The notes beneath the pieces are model-generated. The model ran no database searches. It was not told the origin of the DNA and saw nothing but the letters and a program-made list of their open reading frames with translations. A stretch of 33,769 nucleotides of DNA from Clostridia bacterium (GTDB taxonomy: Bacteria > Bacillota > Dehalobacteriia > Dehalobacteriales > Dehalobacteriaceae), in contig DUPU01000135.1 of NCBI GenBank assembly GCA_012838175.1, forward strand, positions 1 through 33,769, in the 5' to 3' direction. A program made the position numbers and the translations under genes. This document shows, in pieces, positions 26,477 through 33,769 of the stretch (positions are counted from its first letter, which is position 1; the number at the start of each line of letters is the position of its first letter).

Positions 26477-27082
26477 TTAAGCCTTAACTTTTACTTGGCT
26501 ATCCAGTAAATCCTGAACAGCTTGGCGGATAATTTCATTTAATTCTTCCAATTCTTCTCGGGAGGGCCTGCTGTCTTTAAATGAAAAAAATATAGGTTTG
26601 CCGAAAATGACTTTTACCGGATGCCACCAGCCTAGAAGCACCTTCCGCGCGTTAATCACTGCCATAGGAAGAATGGGGCAATCCGCCTTGTAAGCCAGCA
26701 TGTTGACACCGGATTTAAAAGGAAGCAATTCTCCCGTTTTGCTCCTGGTACCTTCCGGAAAAATTCCGATTACTTCATTGTCTTTCAGCAGTTTCAACGC
26801 CGTTCTGAGAGCTGTTCTGTCTGATTGACCTCTTTTTATGGGGAAAGCACCTACTACATGTAAAATTAAATTCAACACAGGGATGGAAAAAAGCTCTGCC
26901 TTTGCCATAAAGCGGACTTCCCGGGTCATGGCACACCCGACTAAAACCGGATCCCAATAACTTGTATGATTGCATACTAATATTAAAGGGCCTTGGGGAG
27001 GTATGTGCTCCCGGCCTTCCACTTTCCAGCGGGAAAAGATATTTAATATTAAAATACACACTAATTTAAAAAAACGATACAA
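26477..27082 (-). CDS. plsC: 1-acyl-sn-glycerol-3-phosphate acyltransferase
   Basis: PlsC acylates lysophosphatidate to phosphatidate at the membrane. The protein shows an N-terminal hydrophobic segment, the catalytic HX4D motif NHTSYWDP (His39 and Asp44), the acceptor-binding FPEGTRSKTG near residue 110, and LPMAVINARK. I choose the TTG at 27080-27082, 8 nt after GAGGGAGAG at the end of cmk (201 residues); a GTG at 27103 inside cmk would add seven residues. It lies 4 nt after the cmk stop, so translation is probably coupled. Confidence 0.93.
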   Translation of the reverse strand: MYRFFKLVCILILNIFSRWKVEGREHIPPQGPLILVCNHTSYWDPVLVGCAMTREVRFMAKAELFSIPVLNLILHVVGAFPIKRGQSDRTALRTALKLLKDNEVIGIFPEGTRSKTGELLPFKSGVNMLAYKADCPILPMAVINARKVLLGWWHPVKVIFGKPIFFSFKDSRPSREELEELNEIIRQAVQDLLDSQVKVKA

Positions 27083-27086
27083 TGAT

Positions 27087-27755
27087 TCACTCTCCCTCGC
27101 CACAGAGACTTAGTATTTTCTCGACCACCGTTTCAATGGAAAGTCCTGTAGAATCGATTAAGACCGCATCGGGACTTTGCATCAATGGTCCAACTTCTCT
27201 TTCCTTGTCTAATAAATCTCTCCGGTAAATATCCTCTTTAACTTTATCCAGCGGCTCTTGATAACCCTTTTCAACTAATTCTTTATATCTTCTTAACGCC
27301 CTTTCTTCAACGGAAGCCGTTAAAAATACCTTGCAATCCGCCTGAGGTAGAACTACGGTGGCTATATCTCTCCCGTCCATTACTACACCGCCTTTTTTTG
27401 CCATTTGACGCTGCGCCTCAACCATTTTTTCTCTAACTCCCGGGATTAAGGCTACTAACGAAACATTTTGGGAGACCTCCGGCTTCCTGATTTCTTCAGA
27501 AACATCCTGACCGTCACAAATAACAATAATTTTATCATTCTTACTTAAAAGTTCAATTTTAGTTTCTTGGGCTAACTTAGTAAGCAAATCCCAATCAGTG
27601 AGAGGAATATGCATTTTCAAAGCTTTCAATGTCAAAGCCCGGTACATAGCCCCTGTATCTATGTATAAATAATTCAACCTTTTTGCTACCTGACGGGCTA
27701 CCGTACTTTTACCCGCACCGGCCGGCCCGTCTATAGCAATTACTTTTTTGGGCAT
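27087..27755 (-). CDS. cmk: Cytidylate kinase
   Basis: Phosphorylates CMP and dCMP. The 222-residue protein has the P-loop GPAGAGKST at residues 10-18, YIDTGAMYRALTLKAL, KGGVVMDGRDIATVVLPQADCKVFLTAS and RRDLLDKEREVGPL. The gene order aroA-cmk-plsC-ispH/rpsA is typical of Clostridia. The start ATG follows GGAGG. Confidence 0.97.
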   Translation of the reverse strand: MPKKVIAIDGPAGAGKSTVARQVAKRLNYLYIDTGAMYRALTLKALKMHIPLTDWDLLTKLAQETKIELLSKNDKIIVICDGQDVSEEIRKPEVSQNVSLVALIPGVREKMVEAQRQMAKKGGVVMDGRDIATVVLPQADCKVFLTASVEERALRRYKELVEKGYQEPLDKVKEDIYRRDLLDKEREVGPLMQSPDAVLIDSTGLSIETVVEKILSLCGEGE

Positions 27756-27805
27756 TTTTACCTCCGTAATGCTCTTTTAGCTTCTATTCTGAAAACGTCT
27801 GTATC

Positions 27806-29089
27806 CTACAAGGATTCCAGAAGAGGAAAAAAGTTGGGAAAAGAGATATTAACACATTCAGCATTCTCAATGGTTGTCTCTCCTTGAGCAACTCTGGCTG
27901 CTACAGCCAAAGCCATGGCAATTCTGTGGTCATGAAGACTGTTTACTCTTGCTCCTTGCAAGGGACGGCCTCCGTTAATAACCATTCCGTCTTCCCGGGG
28001 CAAAATATCCATACCCAGTTTAGCCATTTGAGATACAATCCCCTGTATTCGATCCGTTTCTTTTACTCTTAACTCACCGGCGTCTTTAATGACCGTTTGA
28101 CCGACAGCATGGGCAGCTGCCACCGTCAAAACCGGAATTTCATCGATCAAACGGGGAATATCCGCTCCGGAAACAGTCACCCCATGCAATGTCCCATATT
28201 TTATTACTACATCAGCCACAGGTTCCCCTGCTTCATTTCTTTTGTTTTCGAAACTAATTTTTGCGCCCATTTTCTTTAGTATATCTATTATTCCTGTCCG
28301 GGAAGGATTAATTCCCAAGTTTTCCACAATTAATTCGGATTTGGGTGTAATAGCAGCCAATACCATAAAAAATGCAGCTGAAGAAATATCCCCGGGGACA
28401 ATTATTTTCTGACCACTAAGGCGGGGCAGTCCTTTAATTGATACTTTAACACCCTCCTCTATGATCTCCGCGCCAAAAGATCGGAGCATGCGTTCAGAAT
28501 GATCACGGGATTTAACAGGTTCTTCCACAATAGTGGTTCCATTCGCATACAATCCTGCCAATAAAAGAGCGGATTTAACCTGAGCACTGGCCACCGGAGA
28601 GCGATAATGTATTCCCTGGAGGTTTCCCCCTCTTACAGCCAGAGGTGCTTTTTTCCCTTGTTCTCTTCCGTCAATGGATGCTCCCATCATCCGTAATGGG
28701 TGGACAACCCGACCCATGGGACGATTGTTTAGAGATGCATCGCCTGTAATAATACTGTGAAAATCTTGACCCGAGAGCAAACCTAAAAGAAGCCTCATCG
28801 TAGTCCCGGAGTTTCCTGCTTCTAAAACTTCCCTTGGTTCTTGCCAGCCAAACAAACCTTTACCAAGCACTTTTAACCGGCCGGGCCCAAGTATTTCTAC
28901 ATGGATACCTAATTTTTGAATACATTTTACCGTACTCAGACAATCTTCACTCATCAGGAATCCCTTAATCTCCGTAGTACCTTCAGCGATACTGCCCAAA
29001 AGAACAGCCCGGTGAGAAATCGACTTATCCCCAGGCACCATAATGCTTCCCGTTATCCTTTTATTTTTGTTTTTAATGCTTATTACCAC
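27806..29089 (-). CDS. aroA: 3-phosphoshikimate 1-carboxyvinyltransferase (EPSP synthase)
   Basis: Joins shikimate 3-phosphate and PEP to form EPSP, the sixth shikimate step. The sequence contains ITGSIMVPGDKSISHRAVLLGSIAEG, the loop EAGNSGTTMRLLLGLLSG typical of the Gram-positive (class II) type, DASLNNRPMGRVVHPL, IPRLIDEIPVLTVAAAHA with the catalytic Asp, and RVKETDRI. I place the start at GTG 29087-29089, 7 nt after AGGAG, giving 427 residues; the frame extends to ATG 29140, overlapping aroF by 4 nt, but that ATG has only weak ribosome-binding sequence and adds 17 residues not usual for the family. Confidence 0.95.
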   Translation of the reverse strand: MVISIKNKNKRITGSIMVPGDKSISHRAVLLGSIAEGTTEIKGFLMSEDCLSTVKCIQKLGIHVEILGPGRLKVLGKGLFGWQEPREVLEAGNSGTTMRLLLGLLSGQDFHSIITGDASLNNRPMGRVVHPLRMMGASIDGREQGKKAPLAVRGGNLQGIHYRSPVASAQVKSALLLAGLYANGTTIVEEPVKSRDHSERMLRSFGAEIIEEGVKVSIKGLPRLSGQKIIVPGDISSAAFFMVLAAITPKSELIVENLGINPSRTGIIDILKKMGAKISFENKRNEAGEPVADVVIKYGTLHGVTVSGADIPRLIDEIPVLTVAAAHAVGQTVIKDAGELRVKETDRIQGIVSQMAKLGMDILPREDGMVINGGRPLQGARVNSLHDHRIAMALAVAARVAQGETTIENAECVNISFPNFFPLLESL

Positions 29090-29136
29090 AGCTTCTCTCC
29101 TCTTATAAATGACCTTGCCCGACAAATCTTCAAATT

Positions 29137-30156
29137 TCATGCTCCCAAGGTCCGCCCCACTGCTTTGGCTACAGCAAACGTTTCTACCATTAATTTTTGA
29201 AAATTATCTCCCGTCAATGATTGAGGCCCGTCGGATAAGGCCTCATCCGGGTAAGGATGTACTTCTATGATTAATCCGTCGGCTCCGCATGCGACAGCGG
29301 CTTTTGACATGGGAGTAACTAAAGACCACTTGCCTGTACCATGGCTGGGATCCACAATGACAGGCAGGTGCGTTAAACTTTTTAATAAAGGGACAGAACT
29401 TAAATCCAGAGTATTTCTGGTTGCCGTTTCAAATGTGCGAATTCCCCGTTCACAAAGGATGACCTTATCATTTCCTCCTGCCATGATATATTCTGCTGCT
29501 AAAATCCATTCCTCAACAGTGGATGAGGGGCCTCTTTTTAATAAAATCGGTTTGCATGTATTTGCAACCTCTTTTAGAAGAATAAAGTTTTGCATGTTTC
29601 GGGCTCCGATTTGTAAAATATCAGCATACTCTGCCACCAATTCCACACTTTTTGTATCCATCACTTCAGTAACAATAGGCATCCCGGTAATTTCCCGCGC
29701 TTCGGCCAAAATCTTCAATCCTTCTTCTTCCAAGCCTTGAAAAGAATAAGGGGATGTGCGGGGCTTAAAAGCTCCTCCCCTGAGGATGGTGGCGCCCGCT
29801 TTCTTCACAATTTTTGCTGTTTCAATTAATTGATCTCGATTTTCTACGGCACAGGGCCCGGCCATGACCTGTATTTTTTCAGATCCGATTTCCAGGTTAT
29901 TTACCCTGATTATCGTTTTTTCCGGCTTATAATCCTTACCGGCTAATTTATAAGGACGCAAAATAGGTATGACTCTTTCTACTCCTTCCATAGCCTCCAC
30001 CGCAATACAACCTGATCCTTTATTTTCACCCACTGCCCCGATTATCGTCCTTTCCACCCCTTGGGAAAGATGAATATTATAACCTTCTCTTTTAAGTCGC
30101 TCAACCACTTTATATATTTGTTCATCATTTGCTGCATGGTTCATTACGACAATCAT
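29137..30156 (-). CDS. aroF: 3-deoxy-7-phosphoheptulonate synthase (DAHP synthase, type I beta)
   Basis: Condenses PEP and erythrose 4-phosphate, the first shikimate-pathway step. The 339-residue protein has an N-terminal ferredoxin-like domain (residues 1-80, [21 protein letters not shown]) and a (beta/alpha)8 barrel with [61 protein letters not shown] and [10 protein letters not shown]. This extra N-terminal domain is a known site of feedback regulation in the type I beta subfamily. It precedes aroA and follows the TrpF-like gene. Confidence 0.97.
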   Translation of the reverse strand: MIVVMNHAANDEQIYKVVERLKREGYNIHLSQGVERTIIGAVGENKGSGCIAVEAMEGVERVIPILRPYKLAGKDYKPEKTIIRVNNLEIGSEKIQVMAGPCAVENRDQLIETAKIVKKAGATILRGGAFKPRTSPYSFQGLEEEGLKILAEAREITGMPIVTEVMDTKSVELVAEYADILQIGARNMQNFILLKEVANTCKPILLKRGPSSTVEEWILAAEYIMAGGNDKVILCERGIRTFETATRNTLDLSSVPLLKSLTHLPVIVDPSHGTGKWSLVTPMSKAAVACGADGLIIEVHPYPDEALSDGPQSLTGDNFQKLMVETFAVAKAVGRTLGA

Positions 30157-30183
30157 CCTTTATTCCTCCCCAGATATTCTTTC

Positions 30184-30732
30184 TTAACGGAAAATTTCAC
30201 GGAGCAAACCGGGTAAAATCTTCGGGTCATTAACAGTCAGGTCCCATTGTATCCCATAAGGTTGGTAATTCTTTATCGCTTGAGTCCACTCACTGAGAGT
30301 TAAATCTCCGCTGAGAATTAGGGATGGTTTTTTCATATTTTTTACGTCAACACCGGTCAATATTCCAGAGTTTAGCTTTAAGACAATCCCGTGCAGATCA
30401 TAATCTTTTAACCGGGCTATATCTTTTTGTTTAAAGGTTTTGATAATATGTTCCGGATATCTTTCCAAATCCTCCGGTTGTTCCTGACCTAAAAAATGCA
30501 GGGTATCCAAACGGCAAAAGGTCACCAGCTCTTGGATGTGATATCTCTTTTCATTCACAAAAATACCTACCCGGGAAATAAATACCGGGAGATTGAAAAA
30601 AATATCCCGGGCTGTTTCAGGATGTACATCATCCATACCGTAGCCCATTTTTATGCCTATAGCCGATGCTCCGAGGGATACGGCATTTTCTGCATCGCAA
30701 ATGTTTTTTATTCCTGTCATATATAATCTCAT
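30184..30732 (-). CDS. TrpF-like barrel protein lacking the catalytic residues
   Basis: A 182-residue protein aligned to phosphoribosylanthranilate isomerase: the family's KICGITN start is YMTGIKN here, followed by DAENAVSLGASAIGIKMG, VFISRVGIFVN, and LDTLHFLGQEQPEDL. The general-base Cys is Thr6; the Asp of the VLLD strand is replaced (GIVLKLNSG); the phosphate-binding GGTG, LAGGL and SGVE elements are absent or altered (ILSGDLTL, WDLTVND). It is therefore probably not an active isomerase. It is slightly short for the family (about 200). It sits between aroH and aroF, with its ribosome-binding site inside the end of aroH, and no trp genes nearby. The role is unknown; sequence and context are the evidence. 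Confidence 0.8.
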   Translation of the reverse strand: MRLYMTGIKNICDAENAVSLGASAIGIKMGYGMDDVHPETARDIFFNLPVFISRVGIFVNEKRYHIQELVTFCRLDTLHFLGQEQPEDLERYPEHIIKTFKQKDIARLKDYDLHGIVLKLNSGILTGVDVKNMKKPSLILSGDLTLSEWTQAIKNYQPYGIQWDLTVNDPKILPGLLREIFR

Positions 30733-30735
30733 AAT

Positions 30736-31101
30736 TCACCTCATTGTTAAATCAGGTCTTAATTTTTCTGCCTCCTTTAGGTAAATGTGTTTTATTTCCT
30801 TCTGAGTTTTATCCGTATTTATGTGGAGCATTACCCTGATGATACCTTTGGCGCTGCCGGGTACATTCATCTCCCAACCACACATCATCGGCACATGATG
30901 CCATCCTATCTCCCTGGCAAAACGGGCGGGAAATTCCGCATCCAAATCAGTTGTTACCGAAAAAAAGGCACTGGCGATATCTGTAATATCTATCTCATTT
31001 TTCTCTACTATTTTCTGAAGCAATTCTTGGGTGGCTTTTCTGATTTCTTCTCTCGAATTATTCTCCACCGATATTGCTCCCCTAACCCCTCGCACCGGCA
31101 T
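30736..31101 (-). CDS. aroH: Chorismate mutase, AroH type
   Basis: Converts chorismate to prephenate for phenylalanine and tyrosine. The 121-residue protein belongs to the small monofunctional trimeric class: MPVRGVRGAISVENNSREEI, AFFSVTTDLDAEFPARFAREIGW, VPMMCGWEMNVPG with the active-site Cys-Glu, IIRVMLHINT with its Arg, and HIYLKEAEKLRPDL with its Tyr. The key residues of B. subtilis AroH (Arg7, Cys75, Glu78, Arg90, Tyr108) have recognisable counterparts. It lies between the HutP-family gene and the TrpF-like gene. Confidence 0.96.
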   Translation of the reverse strand: MPVRGVRGAISVENNSREEIRKATQELLQKIVEKNEIDITDIASAFFSVTTDLDAEFPARFAREIGWHHVPMMCGWEMNVPGSAKGIIRVMLHINTDKTQKEIKHIYLKEAEKLRPDLTMR

Positions 31102-31111
31102 CTAATCCCTC

Positions 31112-31528
31112 CTACATTACCGCGCGATGGGCCAAACCAATGGCCACATCATCCAAATGGATCATCCCAATACCAAAGAATACAGCCACGCTAATATGGT
31201 CTTGATATCGAGCAATACCGATTTTACCGCCAATATTTAATCCAATCCCTTTGGGCATAATCTGGGATAAAGCCTCGTGGGTTGCTCCCGCTACCGCACC
31301 TTCATCGGGATGGGTATCTTTGATGACACCTTCTCTTTTAGCAGCAACCACTGCCCGTTCAATTACTTTGGCAACAGAAGTTAAAAACTCTCCGCCATAA
31401 TCCACCGCCGCAGTACGAATACCTTGTGCCAGATAAACTTTTTTTAATTCTTTTTCTTCTTCCCGGCTTTCTGTTAAGGCCATTTTAACGGCAACTGCCG
31501 CCACCTTTTTACTACCAAAAGGCACCAT
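31112..31528 (-). CDS. HutP-family protein, probable RNA-binding regulator
   Basis: HutP is an L-histidine- and Mg-dependent RNA-binding antiterminator of the Bacillus hut operon. This 138-residue protein is recognisable as a family member by length, by GVIKDTHPDEGAVAGATHEAL in the middle, and by the C-terminal ISVAVFFGIGMIHLDDVAIGLAHRAV, which parallels the end of HutP. The two HALYH-type metal-binding histidines of B. subtilis (73 and 77) are not at the same places; histidines occur at nearby but shifted positions. The ligand may therefore differ. No hut genes are near; it heads the aroH-aroF-aroA operon. The ATG follows AAGGAGG. The family call is good, the regulated target is inferred. 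Confidence 0.78.
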   Translation of the reverse strand: MVPFGSKKVAAVAVKMALTESREEEKELKKVYLAQGIRTAAVDYGGEFLTSVAKVIERAVVAAKREGVIKDTHPDEGAVAGATHEALSQIMPKGIGLNIGGKIGIARYQDHISVAVFFGIGMIHLDDVAIGLAHRAVM

Positions 31529-31543
31529 GTTTTATCCTCCTTT

Positions 31544-31603
31544 TCAAAATAAATTCATGAAAAAACCAAAAAACACTCCATCGGGAGTGTCGTATTTTAC
31601 CAT
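31544..31603 (-). CDS. Possible leader peptide of the HutP-aroH-aroF operon
   Basis: A 19-codon ORF (MVKYDTPDGVFFGFFMNLF) begins at ATG 31601-31603 after AAGGATGGTGAT, nearly a full Shine-Dalgarno match, and ends with TGA just before the ribosome-binding site of the HutP-family gene. Its codons cover both arms of the terminator at 31573-31590. It has Tyr at codon 4 and five Phe codons; four of these follow from the T-tract itself, so the aromatic richness is not independent evidence. This ORF has no recognised homologue. Confidence 0.5.
   Translation of the reverse strand: MVKYDTPDGVFFGFFMNLF
31573..31590 (-). terminator. Intrinsic terminator in the leader, probable attenuator
   Basis: A perfect 7-bp stem ACACTCC/GGAGTGT with a 4-nt loop is followed in the minus direction by TTTTTTGGTTTTTT. 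It lies between the operon promoter (31634-31662) and the HutP-family gene, about 45 nt before the latter. It could also end transcripts of the upstream membrane protein gene. Because it follows a promoter and precedes the operon genes, attenuation is likely. Confidence 0.8.
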
Positions 31604-31633
31604 ATTATCACCATCCTTCCATTCTGCAAATAT

Positions 31634-31662
31634 ATTATAAAAAACATGGGATAAAATAGCAA
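31634..31662 (-). promoter_or_regulatory. Sigma-A-type promoter of the HutP-aroH-aroF-aroA operon
   Basis: TTGCTA (31657-31662) and consensus TATAAT (31634-31639) are separated by 17 nt, just after the stop codon of the upstream gene. The start would be near 31627, giving a leader of about 100 nt. Confidence 0.72.
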
Positions 31663-31665
31663 CAC

Positions 31666-32166
31666 TTATTTGAACTTAACCTGCCCGAAGGATTCTACCG
31701 TACTGTCGGTTTGGATTACCTGATGCAGATCTGGGGCGGAAATATTAGGTGAAATTTCACTAATCACAAATTCTAATTTTCGATTATAAAAAGTACCGTC
31801 AATTTTTATTGTATCACCCGGATATACCTTTATAGTTACTTTCTTGTTGCGAAAATCAGCAATTTCTACATCGTTAAGTAAAACTTTTGCTTTGGATAAG
31901 GAAGAAAAATCCATAAGTTCCACAGTAAGATGGGCAAAAACAGATGATTCTGCATCCATTACCCGGGCGGAAGGATTGGACCATTCCGGAAAGGGCTGTC
32001 CTTCCAGCCGTTCTGCCCAGCTAAGGTAAAACCTCATAGAGTCGGAGGTGAGCATTGCCTGCACCCCCACTAAAGCTACCAGACCAAAAATTACCACCCT
32101 AACTAAGATTTTCTCCCCATATTCCACCAAAACCCAAAAATTCCCCTGCCATCTTCTTTTAATCAA
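31666..32166 (-). CDS. Membrane-anchored protein of unknown function
   Basis: A roughly 166-residue protein with a basic N-terminus (KRRWQGNFW), one transmembrane segment (about residues 21-39, ILVRVVIFGLVALVGVQAML), and an extracytoplasmic domain of about 125 residues that ends in beta-like strands (KAKVLLNDVEIADFRNKKVTIKVYPGDTIKIDG). It has no Cys and no catalytic motif I recognise. The frame begins with GTG at 32175, which abuts GGGGA; TTG at 32164-32166, 8 nt after GGGGAG, is the better start. The downstream aro operon promoter starts right after its stop. I cannot assign a family. Confidence 0.7.
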   Translation of the reverse strand: MIKRRWQGNFWVLVEYGEKILVRVVIFGLVALVGVQAMLTSDSMRFYLSWAERLEGQPFPEWSNPSARVMDAESSVFAHLTVELMDFSSLSKAKVLLNDVEIADFRNKKVTIKVYPGDTIKIDGTFYNRKLEFVISEISPNISAPDLHQVIQTDSTVESFGQVKFK

Positions 32167-32271
32167 ACCAATCACTCCCCGCCTATCTAAGAATAAACCA
32201 TGCTATCCCCAAGCTTGATTTTATTGGCCAAGTTTTCTTTATCCTTATAAGATATGCGGTAGTGAAATGTT

Positions 32272-33513
32272 TTATTCAGCAGCGGAAAATCCCGCGGTAT
32301 AACCTGTAGAAAACGCCGCCTGGAGGTTATATCCCCCGGTAAAACCGTCAATGTCCAGCACCTCTCCGGCAAAGTACAACCCGGGCACGATTTTTGATTC
32401 CATGGTTTTGGGATTTATCTCCTTCAGGCAAACTCCCCCGGCGGTTACTATAGCTTCCGCTATGGGACGGGTTTTGGTTATGGTTAAGGTAAAATTTTTC
32501 AGCAGCTTAACGATTTTATTTCGTTCTTCTCTGGTAATCTGATGCACGAATTTTTCCTTGGGCACGGGCAGAATATTTACAAAAACCGGGATCAATGACT
32601 TGGGCAAAAGGTCAAAAAAGGCATTTGACAAATACTTGCGGGAATATTTCTGAAAATCTCTTTGAATTCTTAAATCCAATTGTTCTATTGTTAAAGCCGG
32701 CTTTAAATCGATATGTACCTGAACCGTGCCATGGCCGGAAGTTTCAAAATAATCCGCGATAGGTTTACTTAATGACAAAATTACCGGACCGGATATGCCA
32801 AAATGGGTAAACAGCATTTCTCCGAACTCATAGCCTAAGACTTTTTCCCCTGCTGTTGCTTCTACTTTTACGTTTTTTAAACTTAAACCCTGCAATTCTT
32901 TTACCCATGGTTCCAAGGTTTCCAGAGGAACCAAAGAAGGTTTTAAAGGAGTAATCCTGTGGCCTGCTTTTTGGGCAATGATATACCCATCCCCGGTAGA
33001 ACCGGTAGCAGGATACGAGGCACCTCCTGTCGCGATAACTACGGATTCCCCGGAAAAAGTTTTTCCTCCGTGGGCAATTACTCCTGCCAACTTCCCCTCT
33101 GTTATATGTATTTCCTCCACCTTAGTTTCATATTTTGTCCGGACACCGATTTTTTCCAGATAGTTTTTCAACGCTTCCACCACATCCATTGCCCGATTAG
33201 ATTGGGGAAAAACCCGTGCTCCTCGCTCCACCTTTGTTTCTACCCCAAGCCTATGAAAAAAATCAATTACATCCCTGTTGGAAAACCTATTCAGGGAGCT
33301 GTACAGAAACCGGCCGTTACCGGGTATGTTTTTAATAATATCATCTATAGAACCGGCATTGGTAATATTACAACGTCCCTTGCCCGTAATCAGCATTTTT
33401 TTGCCTAATCTCTTGTTTTTTTCCAGCAGGGTTACCTCAGCCCCCCTTTCTCTGGCTGTTGCAGCCGCCATCATCCCCGCAGCCCCGCCACCTACTACAA
33501 TAACCTTCTTCAC
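32272..33513 (-). CDS. FAD-dependent flavoprotein of the HI0933/BaiN family
   Basis: A 413-residue flavoprotein. The N-terminal FAD-binding Rossmann motif is VIVVGGGAAGMMAAATARERGAEVTLLEK, followed by the family signature KRLGKKMLITGKGRCNITNAG, VVIATGGASYPATGSTGDGY and the C-terminal IVPGLYFAGEVLDIDGFTGGYNLQAAFSTGYTAG. Homologues are called aminoacetone oxidase-like or BaiN-type (bile acid 3-dehydro-4,6-desaturase), but for most the substrate is unknown, so I do not assign one. It lies 5 nt after the upstream FAH-type gene. The 96-nt stretch after it holds no clear element. Confidence 0.92.
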   Translation of the reverse strand: MKKVIVVGGGAAGMMAAATARERGAEVTLLEKNKRLGKKMLITGKGRCNITNAGSIDDIIKNIPGNGRFLYSSLNRFSNRDVIDFFHRLGVETKVERGARVFPQSNRAMDVVEALKNYLEKIGVRTKYETKVEEIHITEGKLAGVIAHGGKTFSGESVVIATGGASYPATGSTGDGYIIAQKAGHRITPLKPSLVPLETLEPWVKELQGLSLKNVKVEATAGEKVLGYEFGEMLFTHFGISGPVILSLSKPIADYFETSGHGTVQVHIDLKPALTIEQLDLRIQRDFQKYSRKYLSNAFFDLLPKSLIPVFVNILPVPKEKFVHQITREERNKIVKLLKNFTLTITKTRPIAEAIVTAGGVCLKEINPKTMESKIVPGLYFAGEVLDIDGFTGGYNLQAAFSTGYTAGFSAAE

Positions 33514-33518
33514 TGAAT

Positions 33519-33769
33519 TTATCCGTTCCTTCCTACTTTGTTTTTTAATGTTCCTATCCCTTCAATCGTCACCTCAACTTCATCCCCCGGAACCATAGAG
33601 GAAATTCCGGAAGGAGTCCCAGTGATAATTACATCCCCCGGCAGCAGGGTCATAATTTTACTTAAATAGCTGATAAGATAAGGCACCCCGAAAATCAAGT
33701 TTTTGGTATGGGATTTTTGTTTTACCACTCCGTTTAAGGTACAAGAAATGTTTAAATTGTCCCATGGAA
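33519..33769 (-). CDS. Fumarylacetoacetate hydrolase family protein, 5' part outside window
   Basis: Only the last 83 residues are present, continuous from PWDNLNISCTLNGVV at the window edge to a stop at 33519. GDVIITGTPSGISSMVPGDEVEVTIEGIGTLKN is the characteristic C-terminal segment of the FAH family, whose members act as hydrolases or decarboxylases of 2-oxo acids (for example acylpyruvate hydrolase, oxaloacetate decarboxylase). The metal-binding residues lie upstream outside the window, so activity and length cannot be judged. Confidence 0.9.
   Translation of the reverse strand, partial: PWDNLNISCTLNGVVKQKSHTKNLIFGVPYLISYLSKIMTLLPGDVIITGTPSGISSMVPGDEVEVTIEGIGTLKNKVGRNG

Noticed and set aside
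29267-29740. A 157-codon plus-strand ORF
   Set aside because: It is antisense to aroF, which is certain; no ribosome-binding site or recognisable domain.
31528-31627. HutP-type repeated UAG triplets in the leader
   Set aside because: I looked for regularly spaced NAG triplets as in the B. subtilis hut leader and found only scattered ones, so a HutP binding site is not claimed.
32187-32372. A 61-codon minus-strand ORF
   Set aside because: It overlaps the end of the HI0933-type gene in another frame and resembles no known protein; no good ribosome-binding site.
1-33769. CRISPR arrays, transposons, prophage or integrated elements
   Set aside because: No repeated spacer array, transposase, integrase or terminal inverted repeat was seen; the gene order is that of conserved chromosomal housekeeping clusters.

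Overview
This 33.8 kb window is from an endospore-forming member of the Clostridia, most likely a Peptococcaceae-type bacterium (Desulfotomaculum/Desulfitobacterium relatives). The evidence is moderate-to-low GC, sporulation genes (spoIVA, a spoIIP homologue), a fused ispH-rpsA gene, Gram-positive ribosomal-neighbourhood genes (ylxR, ylxQ, nrnA), strong Shine-Dalgarno sequences and frequent GTG/TTG starts. All recognised genes lie on the minus strand, so transcription runs from high to low coordinates. Genus and species cannot be fixed from sequence alone.

Layout in transcription order. (1) 33769-32272: tail of a fumarylacetoacetase-family gene and a HI0933/BaiN-type flavoprotein. (2) 32166-31666: a membrane-anchored protein of unknown function. 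(3) 31662-26477: an aromatic-pathway operon with a good promoter, a short leader ORF overlapping a terminator, a HutP-family gene, aroH, a TrpF-like gene lacking catalytic residues, aroF, aroA, cmk and plsC, followed closely by ispH-rpsA. (4) 24059-16823: DUF1614 membrane protein, spoIIP-like gene, two tandem DUF3189 genes, a DUF512/PDZ radical-SAM-like gene, der, plsY and gpsA. (5) 16559-15081: spoIVA behind two sigma-E-like promoter motifs. (6) 14895-10850: pheB-type ACT protein, hom, thrB and aspartokinase. (7) 10785-10708: tRNA-Pro(GGG) with its own promoter and terminator. (8) 10347-1: the translation/RNA cluster rimP, nusA, ylxR, ylxQ, infB, rbfA, nrnA, truB, ribF, a small unknown gene, rpsO and pnp (cut by the window edge).

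How it works together: the rimP-pnp cluster covers ribosome maturation, transcription elongation/antitermination, translation initiation, tRNA modification and RNA decay. The hom cluster makes homoserine and threonine from aspartate. The aro cluster supplies DAHP, EPSP and prephenate. plsC, plsY and gpsA are steps of phospholipid synthesis. The spo genes and their hypothetical neighbours act in engulfment and coat assembly.

The most interesting part is the head of the aromatic operon: a 19-codon ORF with a near-consensus ribosome-binding site whose codons run through an intrinsic terminator, directly before a HutP-family (RNA-binding antiterminator family) gene, aroH and a TrpF-like probable pseudoenzyme. 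It looks like an attenuation system for aromatic biosynthesis, though this is inferred. Other points of interest are the tandem DUF3189 pair beside an unusual double-membrane-anchored SpoIIP, a promoter-hairpin leader upstream of rimP, tandem spoIVA promoters, and an internal start in aspartokinase.
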